NCBI RefSeq assembly: GCF_000518265.1
Contig: NZ_JADG01000011.1
Coordinates: forward strand, 372,001-436,000
Direction of reading: 5' to 3'
Source: Actinomadura oligospora ATCC 43269
GTDB taxonomy: Bacteria > Actinomycetota > Actinomycetes > Streptosporangiales > Streptosporangiaceae
Length of the DNA: 64,000 nt
Part shown: positions 19,452 through 27,140 of the stretch, piece by piece
Layout: each line of letters begins with the position of its first letter
Position numbering within the stretch: the stretch's first letter is position 1
The notes under the pieces: generated by a model
What the model was told of the DNA's origin: nothing
Database searches by the model: none
What the model saw: the letters and a program-made list of their open reading frames with translations, nothing else
Made by a program: the position numbers and the translations under genes

Positions 19452-20237
19452 TCAGGCGAGGATCTGGCCGCCGTCCACGGTGACGACCTGGCCCGTGATG
19501 TAGGTGTTGGCCATGAGGAACACCGGTGCCGCGCCCGCCTCCTCCGCGGTTCCGACCCGTCCGAGCGGGAAGCCCGCCCCAGCGTCCCGGACGGCCTCGT
19601 CCGTGGGGAGCCCGCCGACCGAGCGCAGCAGCGGGGTGTCGAACATCCCGTAGCGGACGGCGTTGACGCGCAGCCGCCGCGGCGCGAGCTCGACCGCGAG
19701 CGCGCGGGTCAGCGCCTCGACCCCGCCGACCGGGGCCATCGCACCGGCGGCGCCGGGCATCGGGCGCAGGACGAGGGTCCCGGAGGTGAGGGTGAGCGAG
19801 CCCCCGGCGGGCAGCCGCTCGGCGGCGAGGCGGGCGGCGACCAGCGCGGCCCAGACCCGCTGGTCGTACGCCTCGTGGACGGCCTCGGAGGTGATCTCGG
19901 TCAGCGGGCCCGCCCCGGTGTAACCGCCCGCGGTGAGCAGCACGTGCTCCACCGGGCCCGCCAGGTCGAACGCGGCGCGGACGGCGTCCTCGTCGGCGGC
20001 GTCGGCGACCGCGCCAAGCACCTCGGCGCCGCCCTCAGTGGCGACGGACTCGACCGCGGCGTCCAGCCGGGCCTTGTCGCGTCCGGCGAGGACGACGCGG
20101 ACGCCCAGGTCGTGCAGCAGCCGGGCGGCGCCGAGACCGATGCCGGACGAGCCGCCGATGACGAGCGCGGTGGATCCGGCCAGGCCGCCGGGCAGCGGCG
20201 AGCGGACCGGGGCGGGGGCGTCGGACACGTGGTTCAT
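19452..20237 (-). CDS. short-chain dehydrogenase-like protein lacking the YxxxK motif
   Basis: 261-residue SDR. The Rossmann motif is good (LVIGGSSGIGLGAARLL) and the end is typical (YITGQVVTVDGGQILA). However, where SDRs have Tyr-x-x-x-Lys before the EALTRALAVELAP helix, this protein reads AMAPV, so both catalytic residues are missing; the Ser (LTLTSG) remains. It may be a redox-inactive binder or use another mechanism. It diverges from a TetR gene with two shared operator-like palindromes. Confidence 0.88.
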   Translation of the reverse strand: MNHVSDAPAPVRSPLPGGLAGSTALVIGGSSGIGLGAARLLHDLGVRVVLAGRDKARLDAAVESVATEGGAEVLGAVADAADEDAVRAAFDLAGPVEHVLLTAGGYTGAGPLTEITSEAVHEAYDQRVWAALVAARLAAERLPAGGSLTLTSGTLVLRPMPGAAGAMAPVGGVEALTRALAVELAPRRLRVNAVRYGMFDTPLLRSVGGLPTDEAVRDAGAGFPLGRVGTAEEAGAAPVFLMANTYITGQVVTVDGGQILA

Positions 20238-20259
20238 GAGGGGTCTCCCGTTCGAAATA

Positions 20260-20318
20260 AACCATCCGGTTGTTTTAGATCATGATCGCGCCCGGCGGGG
20301 CTTGTCAACCGGGTGGTT
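20260..20318. promoter_or_regulatory. two TetR operator-like palindromes
   Basis: AACC-ATCC-GGTT at 20260-20271 and AACC-GGGT-GGTT at 20307-20318, centred 47 bp apart in the SDR-TetR divergent spacer. The first lies just before the SDR start and the second 11 bp before the TetR ATG, so a dimer bound at both would repress both genes. Confidence 0.8.
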
Positions 20319-20329
20319 TAATTTCGGGC

Positions 20330-20926
20330 ATGAGCTACGACGCCGCCGCCACCCGGAAGCGGATCTTCGAGGCGGCCTCCGCCGAGTTCACCGAGCGCGG
20401 CCTCGCCGGCGCCCGGATCGAGCGGATCGCCGTCGCCGCACAGGCCAACAAGCAGGCGATCTACCTCTACTTCGGCAACAAGGAAGCGCTGTTCGGAGCG
20501 GTCATCCGGGGCAAGATGGACGAGATCTGCCATCAGGGCCCGCTCGACCCGAACGCGGTCGCCGACACCGTGGGCCACCTGTTCGACTGGTACGGGGAGC
20601 ACCCCGAGTTCGTCCGGCTGCTGATGTGGGAGGCGCTGGAGTCCTGCACAGCGGAGGCCACCGGCGAGGACGAGCGCCGCGGGGCCTACCGCGACCACGC
20701 CCAGGCCCTGGTCGCCGCGGGCGTCGCCGCGGACGCCCCGGACGACGCGTCCCGCGTCCGCGCCGCGCAGGACTGGCTGTTCACCCTGCTCGGCCTGGTC
20801 GCGTGGAACTACGCCGTCCCGCAGCTGCGCCGCATGGTCCTGGACGAGTCGGACGACAAGGCCGCCCTCGCGCGCCGCCGCGCCGCAGTCGTGGAGGCCG
20901 TCCGCATCCTCGCCGCGTCCCGCTGA
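20330..20926 (+). CDS. TetR-family transcriptional regulator
   Basis: 198 residues. N-terminal helix-turn-helix: RKRIFEAASAEFTERGLAGARIERIAVAAQANKQAIYLYFGNKEALFGAVI, the standard TetR pattern with YLYFGNKE in the recognition region. The C-terminal ligand domain resembles TetR_C groups with FDWYGEHPEFVRLLMWEAL. ATG 20330 is preceded by a palindrome it probably binds. It likely regulates itself and the divergent SDR. Ligand unknown. Confidence 0.93.
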   Translation: MSYDAAATRKRIFEAASAEFTERGLAGARIERIAVAAQANKQAIYLYFGNKEALFGAVIRGKMDEICHQGPLDPNAVADTVGHLFDWYGEHPEFVRLLMWEALESCTAEATGEDERRGAYRDHAQALVAAGVAADAPDDASRVRAAQDWLFTLLGLVAWNYAVPQLRRMVLDESDDKAALARRRAAVVEAVRILAASR

Positions 20927-21227
20927 CGAGGCCACACCACGCCACGCCACATCACGCCGCCGCGCGCGGTGGCGTGCCGACGTGGATATTTCACTTCCGC
21001 ATCAGCTGGCGCGAACATGTAAATGATTTGTAAGGGAAACCCGCGGAGGCTCGCCCGATCGGCCCGTGCTTCCTAGCGTTGGGGTGCAGCTACGGCACAC
21101 TCTCGTTCGGTGCCGACCTGAGCCGGCGGCGCACAGCGGTCAAGCGCCACCGGCGGGCGGGAACGGCCAATCCCCCCGGCCGTCCCCCGCCCCACGGGCC
21201 CGTCCACGCCCCCGCGACGAGCCCGAC
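20927..21227. other. non-coding spacer after the TetR gene
   Basis: Nearly 400 bases separate the TetR and TAXI genes (ending with the terminator at 21228). Just after the TetR stop there is a short CCACACCACGCCACGCCACATCAC run of ACC/GCC-type repeats. 20980-21030 is AT-rich (GATATTTCACTT, GTAAATGATTTGTAAG). No gene with plausible composition was found. Confidence 0.5.
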
Positions 21228-21264
21228 GGCCGGGAGGCGTCTCCCCCCAGGACGCCTCCCGGCC
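21228..21264 (-). terminator. terminator after the TAXI gene
   Basis: GGCCGGGAGGCGTC (21228-21241) pairs perfectly with GACGCCTCCCGGCC (21251-21264), 60 bp beyond the stop of the minus-strand TAXI gene. Confidence 0.85.
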
Positions 21265-21324
21265 ACCGGCTTCCTTCTCGCCCCGCCCGGCCGTGGCGCG
21301 TTCGCCGTCCCGCTCCGGGAACGT

Positions 21325-22311
21325 TCAGGGCCCGGACGCCGCCCAGACCTTGGTCTCACGGAAGTAGCGGGCCGCGCCCGGATGCAGCGGCAGCGGGTAG
21401 GTGGCCAGGGCGGCCCGGCGGTCCAGGCGGCGCGCCTGCGCGTGGACGGCGGCGAGCCGGGCCTTGCTCGCGAACAGCAGCGCGGTCAGCTCCCGGGCCA
21501 CCGCGGACGGCATGTCGGCCCGCACGACCAGCACGTTCGGGATCGCGAGCGTCGGGACCTCCCGTCCCATGCCGTACGTCCCGGCCGGGATCGACCGGGC
21601 CAGGTACACCTCCCCGAAGGACCGCTGCAGGCCCGTGACCAGCGCCCCGACCGGCAGCAACCGCACCCGGACCGTCCGGGCGAGGTCGGCGACGGCGGGC
21701 GTCGGCAGGCCGCCGGTGAAGAAGAACGCGTCGATGCGCCCGGCGCGCAGCGCGTCCCCCGAACCGCTCGCCGACAGCCGGGACCGGACGATCGCGTCGG
21801 GCCCGCGCAGCCCCGCCGCGGCCAGCACCCGGCCCGCGACGACCTCCGTCCCCGACCCGGCCGCGCCCGTCGAGACCCGGCGTCCGCGCAGGTCGGCGAC
21901 CCTCCGGATCGGCGAGTCCGCCCGCACCACGACGTGCAGGTAGTCGTCGTACAACCCCGACAGCGCCGCGACCCGGCCATCGACGCCGCCGCCTGGGAAG
22001 GGGGTCGCGAACGGCCCGGCGCCGCGCGCGGCGAGGTCCGCCGAGTCCACGGTGCTGAAGGCGAGGTCGGCGCGTCCGGCGGCGAGCAGGCGCAGGTTCT
22101 CGATGGACGCGGCCGTGGTCAGCACGGTCGCGCGGACCTTCCACCGGTCGTGCAGCGTGGCCGCGAACGCCTCGCCGAGCGCGTGGTACACGCCGCCCCG
22201 CCCGCCGGTCGCGATCACCACCGGCGGCAGCGCCGTCTCGTCCGACCGGCACCCGGACGCCCCCAGCGGCACCCCCGCGAGCAACCCCGCCAGCACCACC
22301 CGCCGCCTCAT
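21325..22311 (-). CDS. TAXI-family solute-binding lipoprotein
   Basis: 328-residue extracytoplasmic binding protein. LLAGVPLGASGC is a lipoprotein signal with lipobox Cys near residue 21. The TAXI (TRAP-associated extracytoplasmic immunogenic) fold is shown by IATGGRGGVYHALGEAFAATL, TTAASIENLRLLAAGRADLAFSTVDSADLA and TGAAGSGTEV. No TRAP membrane subunits follow; it is the third gene after a response regulator and sensor kinase, so it may present a ligand to that kinase rather than serve transport. Ligand unknown. Confidence 0.92.
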   Translation of the reverse strand: MRRRVVLAGLLAGVPLGASGCRSDETALPPVVIATGGRGGVYHALGEAFAATLHDRWKVRATVLTTAASIENLRLLAAGRADLAFSTVDSADLAARGAGPFATPFPGGGVDGRVAALSGLYDDYLHVVVRADSPIRRVADLRGRRVSTGAAGSGTEVVAGRVLAAAGLRGPDAIVRSRLSASGSGDALRAGRIDAFFFTGGLPTPAVADLARTVRVRLLPVGALVTGLQRSFGEVYLARSIPAGTYGMGREVPTLAIPNVLVVRADMPSAVARELTALLFASKARLAAVHAQARRLDRRAALATYPLPLHPGAARYFRETKVWAASGP

Positions 22312-22423
22312 GCGCCCGGCTCCGCGGACTTCGGCCGCACCACGTGCGCTCCCCCGCGGTACGCGAGTCGCCGCCTCATAGGCCGGGGCTCCGCGAACAT
22401 CGGCCGCACCACGCGCGCTCGCC
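22312..22423 (-). repeat. degenerate repeats of the histidine-kinase 3' end
   Basis: The kinase ends with codons for AEPGA-stop. After the stop two further imperfect copies of the same end occur: CGCCTCATGCGC..GGCTCCGCG, then CTCATAGGCC..GGCTCCGCGAACATCGGCCGCACCACG, with a close match GACTTCGGCCGCACCACG in the next unit. Three related ends lie within 112 bp, before the TAXI gene starts. Confidence 0.75.
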
Positions 22424-23815
22424 TCATGCGCCGGGCTCCGCGACGGACGGGAGTTCGATGCGGACGCGGAGGCCGCACGGGTCGGCGGCGGACAGGGAGA
22501 GACGGCCGCCCGAGGCTGTGACCAGGGCGTTCGCGATGGTGAGGCCGAGGCCGGAGCCCTCGATGTTCTGGTCGGCGGGGCGTCGCCAGAACGGCTGGAG
22601 GGCGTCCCGGGCCTCCGCCTCGGTCATGCCGGGGCCGCTGTCGGTGACGATGACGGCGGCGCGGTCCGGCGGGACGGCCTCGGTCGCGATCCGCACCTCG
22701 CCGCCGTCCCCGGAGAACTTCACCGCGTTGTCGATGATGGCGTCGAGCGCCTGCTCCAGCGCGTCCGGCGCCGCGCGCGCGAGCACCCCGGCGGACGCGG
22801 GGCCGGGGCCGAGCAGCCGGACGCCGCGACGGTCCGCGACGTCCCGCCAGCCGCCCGCGCGGGCGCGGGCCAGCGCGGTGAGGTCCACGTCGTCCGCCTT
22901 CACCGGGCCGGCCTCGGCGGAGGCGTAGGCGAGCAGCGCGTCGTAGAGGTGCGCCATCCGGTCGACCTCCTCGAGGGCCATCGCGTGGTCGGTCCGGCCG
23001 TCCGGGCCGACCTCGGGTTCGAGGTTCTCCAGCCACAGCCGCAGCGCGGCGAGCGGCGTGCGCATCTGGTGACTGGCGTAGGACACGAACGACCGCTGCC
23101 GTTCCACCAGCGCGGCGGTCTGCCCGGCCATCGCGTTGAACGACTCGGCGAGGCGGCGCAGCTCGGACGGTCCCGCGCCGCTCGCGACGCGCTTCTCGAA
23201 CCGGCCCTCGCTGAGCGCGTGCGCGGCGAGGTCCAGCTCCGCGACCGGACGCAGCACCCACCGCGCGACCAGCGCCACCACCACGACGCCGACGAGGACG
23301 ACCAGCAGCAGGCCCGCGCACAGCCGCGTCCAGGCGTCCAGCAGGCCCCGCCGCAGCGGATCGGTCGGCGACACGGTCACCGCGACGCCGATGACCTCGC
23401 CGCCGCTGACGACGGGCTCGACGACCACCATCGGCGCGTCCCGCCAGGGCCAGACGGTCGGGGTGGTGCGGGCGGCCTCGCCGGACAGCGCAGCGGCCAC
23501 CCGTTCCCGGACGTCCCCCGGGCCGAGGTCCAGGTCCGGACGGGAGCTGATCGCGACCGCGCCGTCCCGGTCCACGACCACGGCCCGGATGCCGAACAGC
23601 GCGTCGTACTGCTCCAGCTCGCCGTGCAGCGCGGACGTGCGCCCGGTGCGCAGCGCGGTCTCGGCGAGCGAGGCGAACCGCGCGGTGTCCCCGGCGCGGT
23701 CCATGTACATGTCCTGGGTGTCGCGGGCGGCGGTCCCGGTCGCCAGCGGGACGGCCAGGGCGAGCAGGGCCGCGGCGAGCAGGGGCAGGTAGGTCAGGTA
23801 GAGCCGCCGCCGCAT
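22424..23815 (-). CDS. sensor histidine kinase
   Basis: 463 residues. Two membrane helices (about 7-28 and 162-186) flank an extracellular sensor of about 130 residues, followed by HAMP (RWVLRPVAELDLAAHALSEG). Phospho-acceptor His249 is in FVSYASHQMRTPLAALRLWLENL; N box IIDNAVKFSG; G boxes VTDSGPGM and GSGLGLTIANAL. It starts 6 bp after the response-regulator stop and precedes the TAXI lipoprotein, which could deliver the signal (inference). Confidence 0.96.
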   Translation of the reverse strand: MRRRLYLTYLPLLAAALLALAVPLATGTAARDTQDMYMDRAGDTARFASLAETALRTGRTSALHGELEQYDALFGIRAVVVDRDGAVAISSRPDLDLGPGDVRERVAAALSGEAARTTPTVWPWRDAPMVVVEPVVSGGEVIGVAVTVSPTDPLRRGLLDAWTRLCAGLLLVVLVGVVVVALVARWVLRPVAELDLAAHALSEGRFEKRVASGAGPSELRRLAESFNAMAGQTAALVERQRSFVSYASHQMRTPLAALRLWLENLEPEVGPDGRTDHAMALEEVDRMAHLYDALLAYASAEAGPVKADDVDLTALARARAGGWRDVADRRGVRLLGPGPASAGVLARAAPDALEQALDAIIDNAVKFSGDGGEVRIATEAVPPDRAAVIVTDSGPGMTEAEARDALQPFWRRPADQNIEGSGLGLTIANALVTASGGRLSLSAADPCGLRVRIELPSVAEPGA

Positions 23816-23821
23816 CCCCGC

Positions 23822-24496
23822 TCAGTCCCCGCCGCCCGCTGCGCCCGCTGCGAGCCGGTACCCGACGCCGTGCGCGGTCTCGATCCGCGCAGCGTCGCCG
23901 AGCTTGGCGCGCAGCGTCGAGACGTGCACGTCGAGGGTGCGGGACCGTCCCTGCCAGGACGTCCCCCACACCTCGCGCAGCAGGGTCTCGCGCTCCACCA
24001 CCGCGCCGGGCTCGCGGATCAGCCGCGCGAGCAGCGTGAACTCCTTGGGCGTCAGCCGGACCGGCGCGCCGTCCAGGGTGAGCGTGCGGGCGGCCGGGTC
24101 GACCAGGAGCCGCCCGAGCGCCCGCACGCCGTCGTGGTGCCGCGGCCGGGCCCGCCGCAGCACCGCCTCCATGCGCGCCTGGAGTTCCGCCATGCCGAAC
24201 GGCTTGACGAGGTAGTCGTCCGCCCCCGCGCGCAGGCCGGTGACCCGGTCGCGCTCGGTGCTGCGCGCGGTCAGCACGATGATCCCCACCTCGCCGCGAT
24301 CGCGCAGCCTCCGGCAGACCTCCAGGCCGTCCAGGTCGGGAAGCCCGAGGTCGAGCAGGACGATGTCGCACGGCGGCGCGGCGAGCGCGGACGCGGCGTC
24401 GGCGGCGTGCTCCACGTCGTACCCGCACCGCTCCAGCGCCTTGACCAGCGCCGCCGCGAACCGGCGGTCGTCCTCGACCAGCAGGGCCCTCGGCAT
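23822..24496 (-). CDS. OmpR-family response regulator
   Basis: 224 residues. The receiver domain has phosphorylatable Asp49 (IVLLDLGLPD), acidic pocket EDD (8-10) and Lys98 (YLVKPFG). The C-terminal winged helix (RLTPKEFTLLARLIREPGAVVERETLLREVWG, TLDVHVSTLRAKLGD, GVGYRL) is of OmpR/PhoB type. ATG 24496 lies 5 bp after the GH6 stop codon, so expression from the cellulase gene through this two-component system is plausible. Confidence 0.96.
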   Translation of the reverse strand: MPRALLVEDDRRFAAALVKALERCGYDVEHAADAASALAAPPCDIVLLDLGLPDLDGLEVCRRLRDRGEVGIIVLTARSTERDRVTGLRAGADDYLVKPFGMAELQARMEAVLRRARPRHHDGVRALGRLLVDPAARTLTLDGAPVRLTPKEFTLLARLIREPGAVVERETLLREVWGTSWQGRSRTLDVHVSTLRAKLGDAARIETAHGVGYRLAAGAAGGGD

Positions 24497-24501
24497 CGGC
24501 G

Positions 24502-25488
24502 CTAGCGCCCGTTGATCAGCCGCATCGCGAGGTCGGGGCTGAACGTCCCCGCCTGGACGCCGGGGCCGGTGCCGCACGGGCCGTCCGACTCACCGGGGAC
24601 CTTGACCCAGAGCAGGTAGTCCGAGCCGGACCCGCCCGCCTGCGGCGCGGTCCCGAGCTTGGCCCCCGCCGGGTTGCACCACTTGCCGGGCGTGCCGCCG
24701 TGACCGTTGCGACTGGTGTCGATGACGAAGCCGCGGGTGTAATGGTATTTCGACGACAACGACGCGTTGATCTTCTGCGCGTACGCCGACGACTCGGCCG
24801 TCGTGAAGAAATTGGAGACGTTCACCGAAAAGCCGCGGACGTTCTTCGCACCGGCCGCGTTCAAACGGCTCGCCATGGTCGCGGGGGCCACCCAGTGGGC
24901 GTTTCCGCCGTCCAGGTAGACCTTCGCCTTCGGCGCCCTGCTCTTGAACTGCTGCGTCGCGTACTTGAGCAATGCGGTGCGATTCTTCGCCGCGTCACCC
25001 TTCAGGCAGTCGAGCTGCGCGACCGCGTCCGGCTCGATCACCACGATCGCCGAACGGGCGCCGACCGCGCCCGCGAACTTGGAGATCCACGTCCTGTAGG
25101 CGGCCGACGAACCGGCCCCGCCGTGCGACGCCCCACCGCAGTCCCGGTCGGTGATGTTGTAGGCGACGAGGATGGGCGTCTTGCCCTTGGCCTTCGCCGC
25201 GCCCACATATCCGGAAACGGCGCGGGTGATGTCCCCGCTCCAGTTCCCGAACCATTTCGCGCTGGACCGCGCGACGATCGACGACTTGATCTTCGCCGCC
25301 CGCGCGTCCCTCGGGTGAGCCTTCACCCAGGCCGCGGCCTGGGTCCCCGGATCCACATAGAACGGACTCGTCGCCGCCGCGTCGCTCGCGTCCGACGAAC
25401 TGAGCCGCGCGCCATCGCTCCCGCCTGAGGAGCAGGCGGCCGCGCCTACCGCAACAGCGGCCACCACCAGCGGAAACACCTTGCGCAT
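24502..25488 (-). CDS. glycoside hydrolase family 6 lipoprotein (endoglucanase-like)
   Basis: 328-residue GH6 cellulase. Signal peptide ends VAVGAAAC, a lipobox, so the enzyme is probably membrane-anchored. GH6 motifs: PILVAYNITDRDCGGASHGG, VVIEPDAVAQLDC (catalytic Asp), KVYLDGGNAHW, FVIDTSRNGHG and LWVKVPGESDG. It hydrolyses beta-1,4-glucans with inversion. ATG 25488 follows GAGGAGGACAGT. The GH6 ends just before a response regulator, fitting a polymer-sensing unit; its cellobiose product would feed the CebEFG system in this window. Confidence 0.94.
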   Translation of the reverse strand: MRKVFPLVVAAVAVGAAACSSGGSDGARLSSSDASDAAATSPFYVDPGTQAAAWVKAHPRDARAAKIKSSIVARSSAKWFGNWSGDITRAVSGYVGAAKAKGKTPILVAYNITDRDCGGASHGGAGSSAAYRTWISKFAGAVGARSAIVVIEPDAVAQLDCLKGDAAKNRTALLKYATQQFKSRAPKAKVYLDGGNAHWVAPATMASRLNAAGAKNVRGFSVNVSNFFTTAESSAYAQKINASLSSKYHYTRGFVIDTSRNGHGGTPGKWCNPAGAKLGTAPQAGGSGSDYLLWVKVPGESDGPCGTGPGVQAGTFSPDLAMRLINGR

Positions 25489-25584
25489 ACTGTCCTCCTC
25501 GCTCATTCATGATCGACTCGAACGGCCGACATTGTGGCGTGGATCGACCATCCGCGTCCGCGAAACGGACTTATCGGCCCGTTC

Positions 25585-25872
25585 TCAGCCGAGCCAGAGG
25601 ACGGCGGTGACGCGGAACTCGCGGATGTCGTGGACGACGAGGTACTCGACGATCACCTGGTGGCCGGGGACGCAGAGCTCGAAGCGGAGGCCGGTGCCGT
25701 CCAGCGGGGAGCCGGGCGGGGGCGCGCCGAGGTCGACGGCGTCGCCCGCCTCGGCGGCGAACCGGACGAAGTAGCGCAGGACGTCCTCGAAGAGGACGCG
25801 CGGCATGGCGTGCAGATCGGCGGCGGCCTCCTCCTGGCAGAAGACGGTCCACCCGCGCCCGGGGTCGGTCAC
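25585..25872 (-). CDS. small RelE/ParE-like protein, putative toxin of a two-gene module
   Basis: 95 residues: WTVFCQEEAAADLHAMPRVLFEDVLRYFV, then a strand-rich end VPGHQVIVEYLVVHDIREFRVTAVLWLG. The pattern of two helices followed by repeated strands resembles RelE/ParE-fold toxins, but catalytic residues of the family are not clearly identifiable. GTG 25872 overlaps the TGA of the preceding small gene (GTGA), the coupling normal for toxin-antitoxin pairs. Assignment is structural inference only. Confidence 0.6.
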   Translation of the reverse strand: MTDPGRGWTVFCQEEAAADLHAMPRVLFEDVLRYFVRFAAEAGDAVDLGAPPPGSPLDGTGLRFELCVPGHQVIVEYLVVHDIREFRVTAVLWLG

Positions 25873-26144
25873 CGGGGCCTGCGGGCGGCCAGTTCCTCGA
25901 GGGAGAGCAGGCCGCGCCCGGCGAGCGCGTCGGTCACGCGCCGCTCGCGGCCGGGAACGCGGTCGAGCATGGCGTCCATCCACCAGTGGTCCAGGACGGC
26001 GTCCAGCGCGCGGCCCTCGGCCTTCCCCGTCTCGGCCAGGAAGCGTTCGCGCTTGCCCGGCTCGAGCGCGGCGGCGACCGCGCTGACCGTGCGCGGGATC
26101 GCACGGGTCTGGCCGGGCAGGAGCGGACGGTCTGGCAAGGCCAT
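25869..26144 (-). CDS. small helical protein (possibly DUF6247-like), putative antitoxin partner
   Basis: 91 residues, mostly helical: TRAIPRTVSAVAAALEPGKRERFLAETGKAEGRALDAVLDHWWMDAMLD, then RERRVTDALAGRGLLSLEELAARRPR. From memory this resembles actinomycete DUF6247 proteins, but I cannot confirm it. ATG 26144 follows GGAGGG at ideal spacing. It is first in a two-gene unit overlapped 4 bp by the RelE-like gene. A CACGTG-centred sequence (GTGACACACGTGAC) lies just upstream and could be its operator. Confidence 0.6.
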   Translation of the reverse strand: MALPDRPLLPGQTRAIPRTVSAVAAALEPGKRERFLAETGKAEGRALDAVLDHWWMDAMLDRVPGRERRVTDALAGRGLLSLEELAARRPR

Positions 26145-26284
26145 GCGAAGCCCTCCGTGACACACGTGACGAACGCGCCCCACGCTACGGGACACCACCG
26201 ACGTTCCCCCCGCCCTCCACGAAACCGGCGCGCCGCCCGCCCCACGCACCGCCCGCCCACGGGAGTGGCGCAGGCGAAGGCGGG

Positions 26285-26959
26285 TCAGGGTTCGGTGAGG
26301 CTTTTGCGGCGGGCGGAGTGGAGGAGGGCGTCGACGCGGGCGCGGTCGGGCTCGGCGGGGAGGGGGGTGCGGGCGAGCGCCTCGTCCATGCGGGCGGTGA
26401 GGGACGCGCGCCAGGCGGCGACCTCCTCCAGGGGCAAGTCACCGGCCCGGACGGCCATCAGCCGGTCCCGGTGCTGGTCCATCCGGACCAGCGGCTCGCC
26501 GTGTTCCAGCAGGTGGAGGCCGCTGAGCAGGAGCCGCAGCATGTGCATGACGTGTTTGGGGTTGCGGGCCCCGTGGTTCTCCATCTTGCGGAACTGGGAG
26601 TCGGCGTAGCCCAGGAACGACCGGTGGGCGCGCAGCGAGACGAAGGCCGTGCGGGCGGCCAGGAGCTCCTGGCCGAGCGGGGTGACCTTCTCGACCAGCG
26701 GCGACCAGAGGCACTCCAGGACGGTCGGGTTCGCGGCCAGCGCCAGTTCGCAGAACCGCTCGAACTCCCAGGAGAACTGCTCGTCCAGCGGGCCGGTGAC
26801 GTGCGTCGGCGGCCCGTCGAGGTGCCAGAACAGCTCGGTGGGCGCGACGAAGACGCCGCGGCGGTCGGTGTCGCTGGCGGCGGTGTCCAGGCCGTAGGCG
26901 CGCGAACCCACGACCACCGCCAGGACGGTGTGGTCGGTCACGAGGCTCTCAGGTGCCAT
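26285..26959 (-). CDS. nucleotidyltransferase (DNA polymerase beta-like, COG3541 type)
   Basis: 224-residue predicted nucleotidyltransferase. VVVGSRAYGLDTAASDTDRRGVFVAP contains the G-S-x-x-Y-G-L...SDxD motif of the YcgL/COG3541 group, whose acidic residues bind metal; YADSQFRKMENHGARNPKHVMHMLRLLLSGLHLLEHGEPLV follows and is the conserved C-terminal segment. Related to small-molecule or RNA nucleotidyltransferases; target unknown. ATG 26959 is chosen because the core begins there. Confidence 0.85.
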   Translation of the reverse strand: MAPESLVTDHTVLAVVVGSRAYGLDTAASDTDRRGVFVAPTELFWHLDGPPTHVTGPLDEQFSWEFERFCELALAANPTVLECLWSPLVEKVTPLGQELLAARTAFVSLRAHRSFLGYADSQFRKMENHGARNPKHVMHMLRLLLSGLHLLEHGEPLVRMDQHRDRLMAVRAGDLPLEEVAAWRASLTARMDEALARTPLPAEPDRARVDALLHSARRKSLTEP

Positions 26960-27009
26960 CACCCGTGCAGGTTCCCGCACGCGTCCGGTCTCCGCGACCC
27001 GATTGTCGG

Positions 27010-27030
27010 CTTGCAGAAACTTTCTGCAAG
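27010..27030. promoter_or_regulatory. MalR-like operator before the alpha-glucoside operon
   Basis: CTTGCAGAAA and its exact reverse complement TTTCTGCAAG flank a single C: a perfect 21-bp palindrome. CTTGCAG is the half-site known for the LacI-type regulators MalR/Reg1 of Streptomyces maltose and amylase genes. The LacI gene at 31902 is the likely binder. Confidence 0.88.
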
Positions 27031-27089
27031 GACTTTACGTCCCTTGCGGCCCGTTGCTACCGTCGCCGCACCACCCCCACCAGGAGCAG

Positions 27090-27126
27090 GTGAAACGGGC
27101 TGCGTGACACGTCATCCCCGTTTCAC
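27090..27126 (+). other. leader hairpin before the sugar-binding protein gene
   Basis: GTGAAACGGG (27090-27099) can pair with CCCGTTTCAC (27117-27126), ending just before the GAGGAGGA ribosome site of the gene at 27141. It may stabilise the message or affect translation. Confidence 0.5.
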
Positions 27127-27140
27127 AGAGGAGGACCCCC

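Noticed and set aside
21066..21638. Plus-strand open frame from 21066 opposite the TAXI gene
   Set aside because: Arg/Pro-rich shadow that runs over the terminator and the lipoprotein gene.
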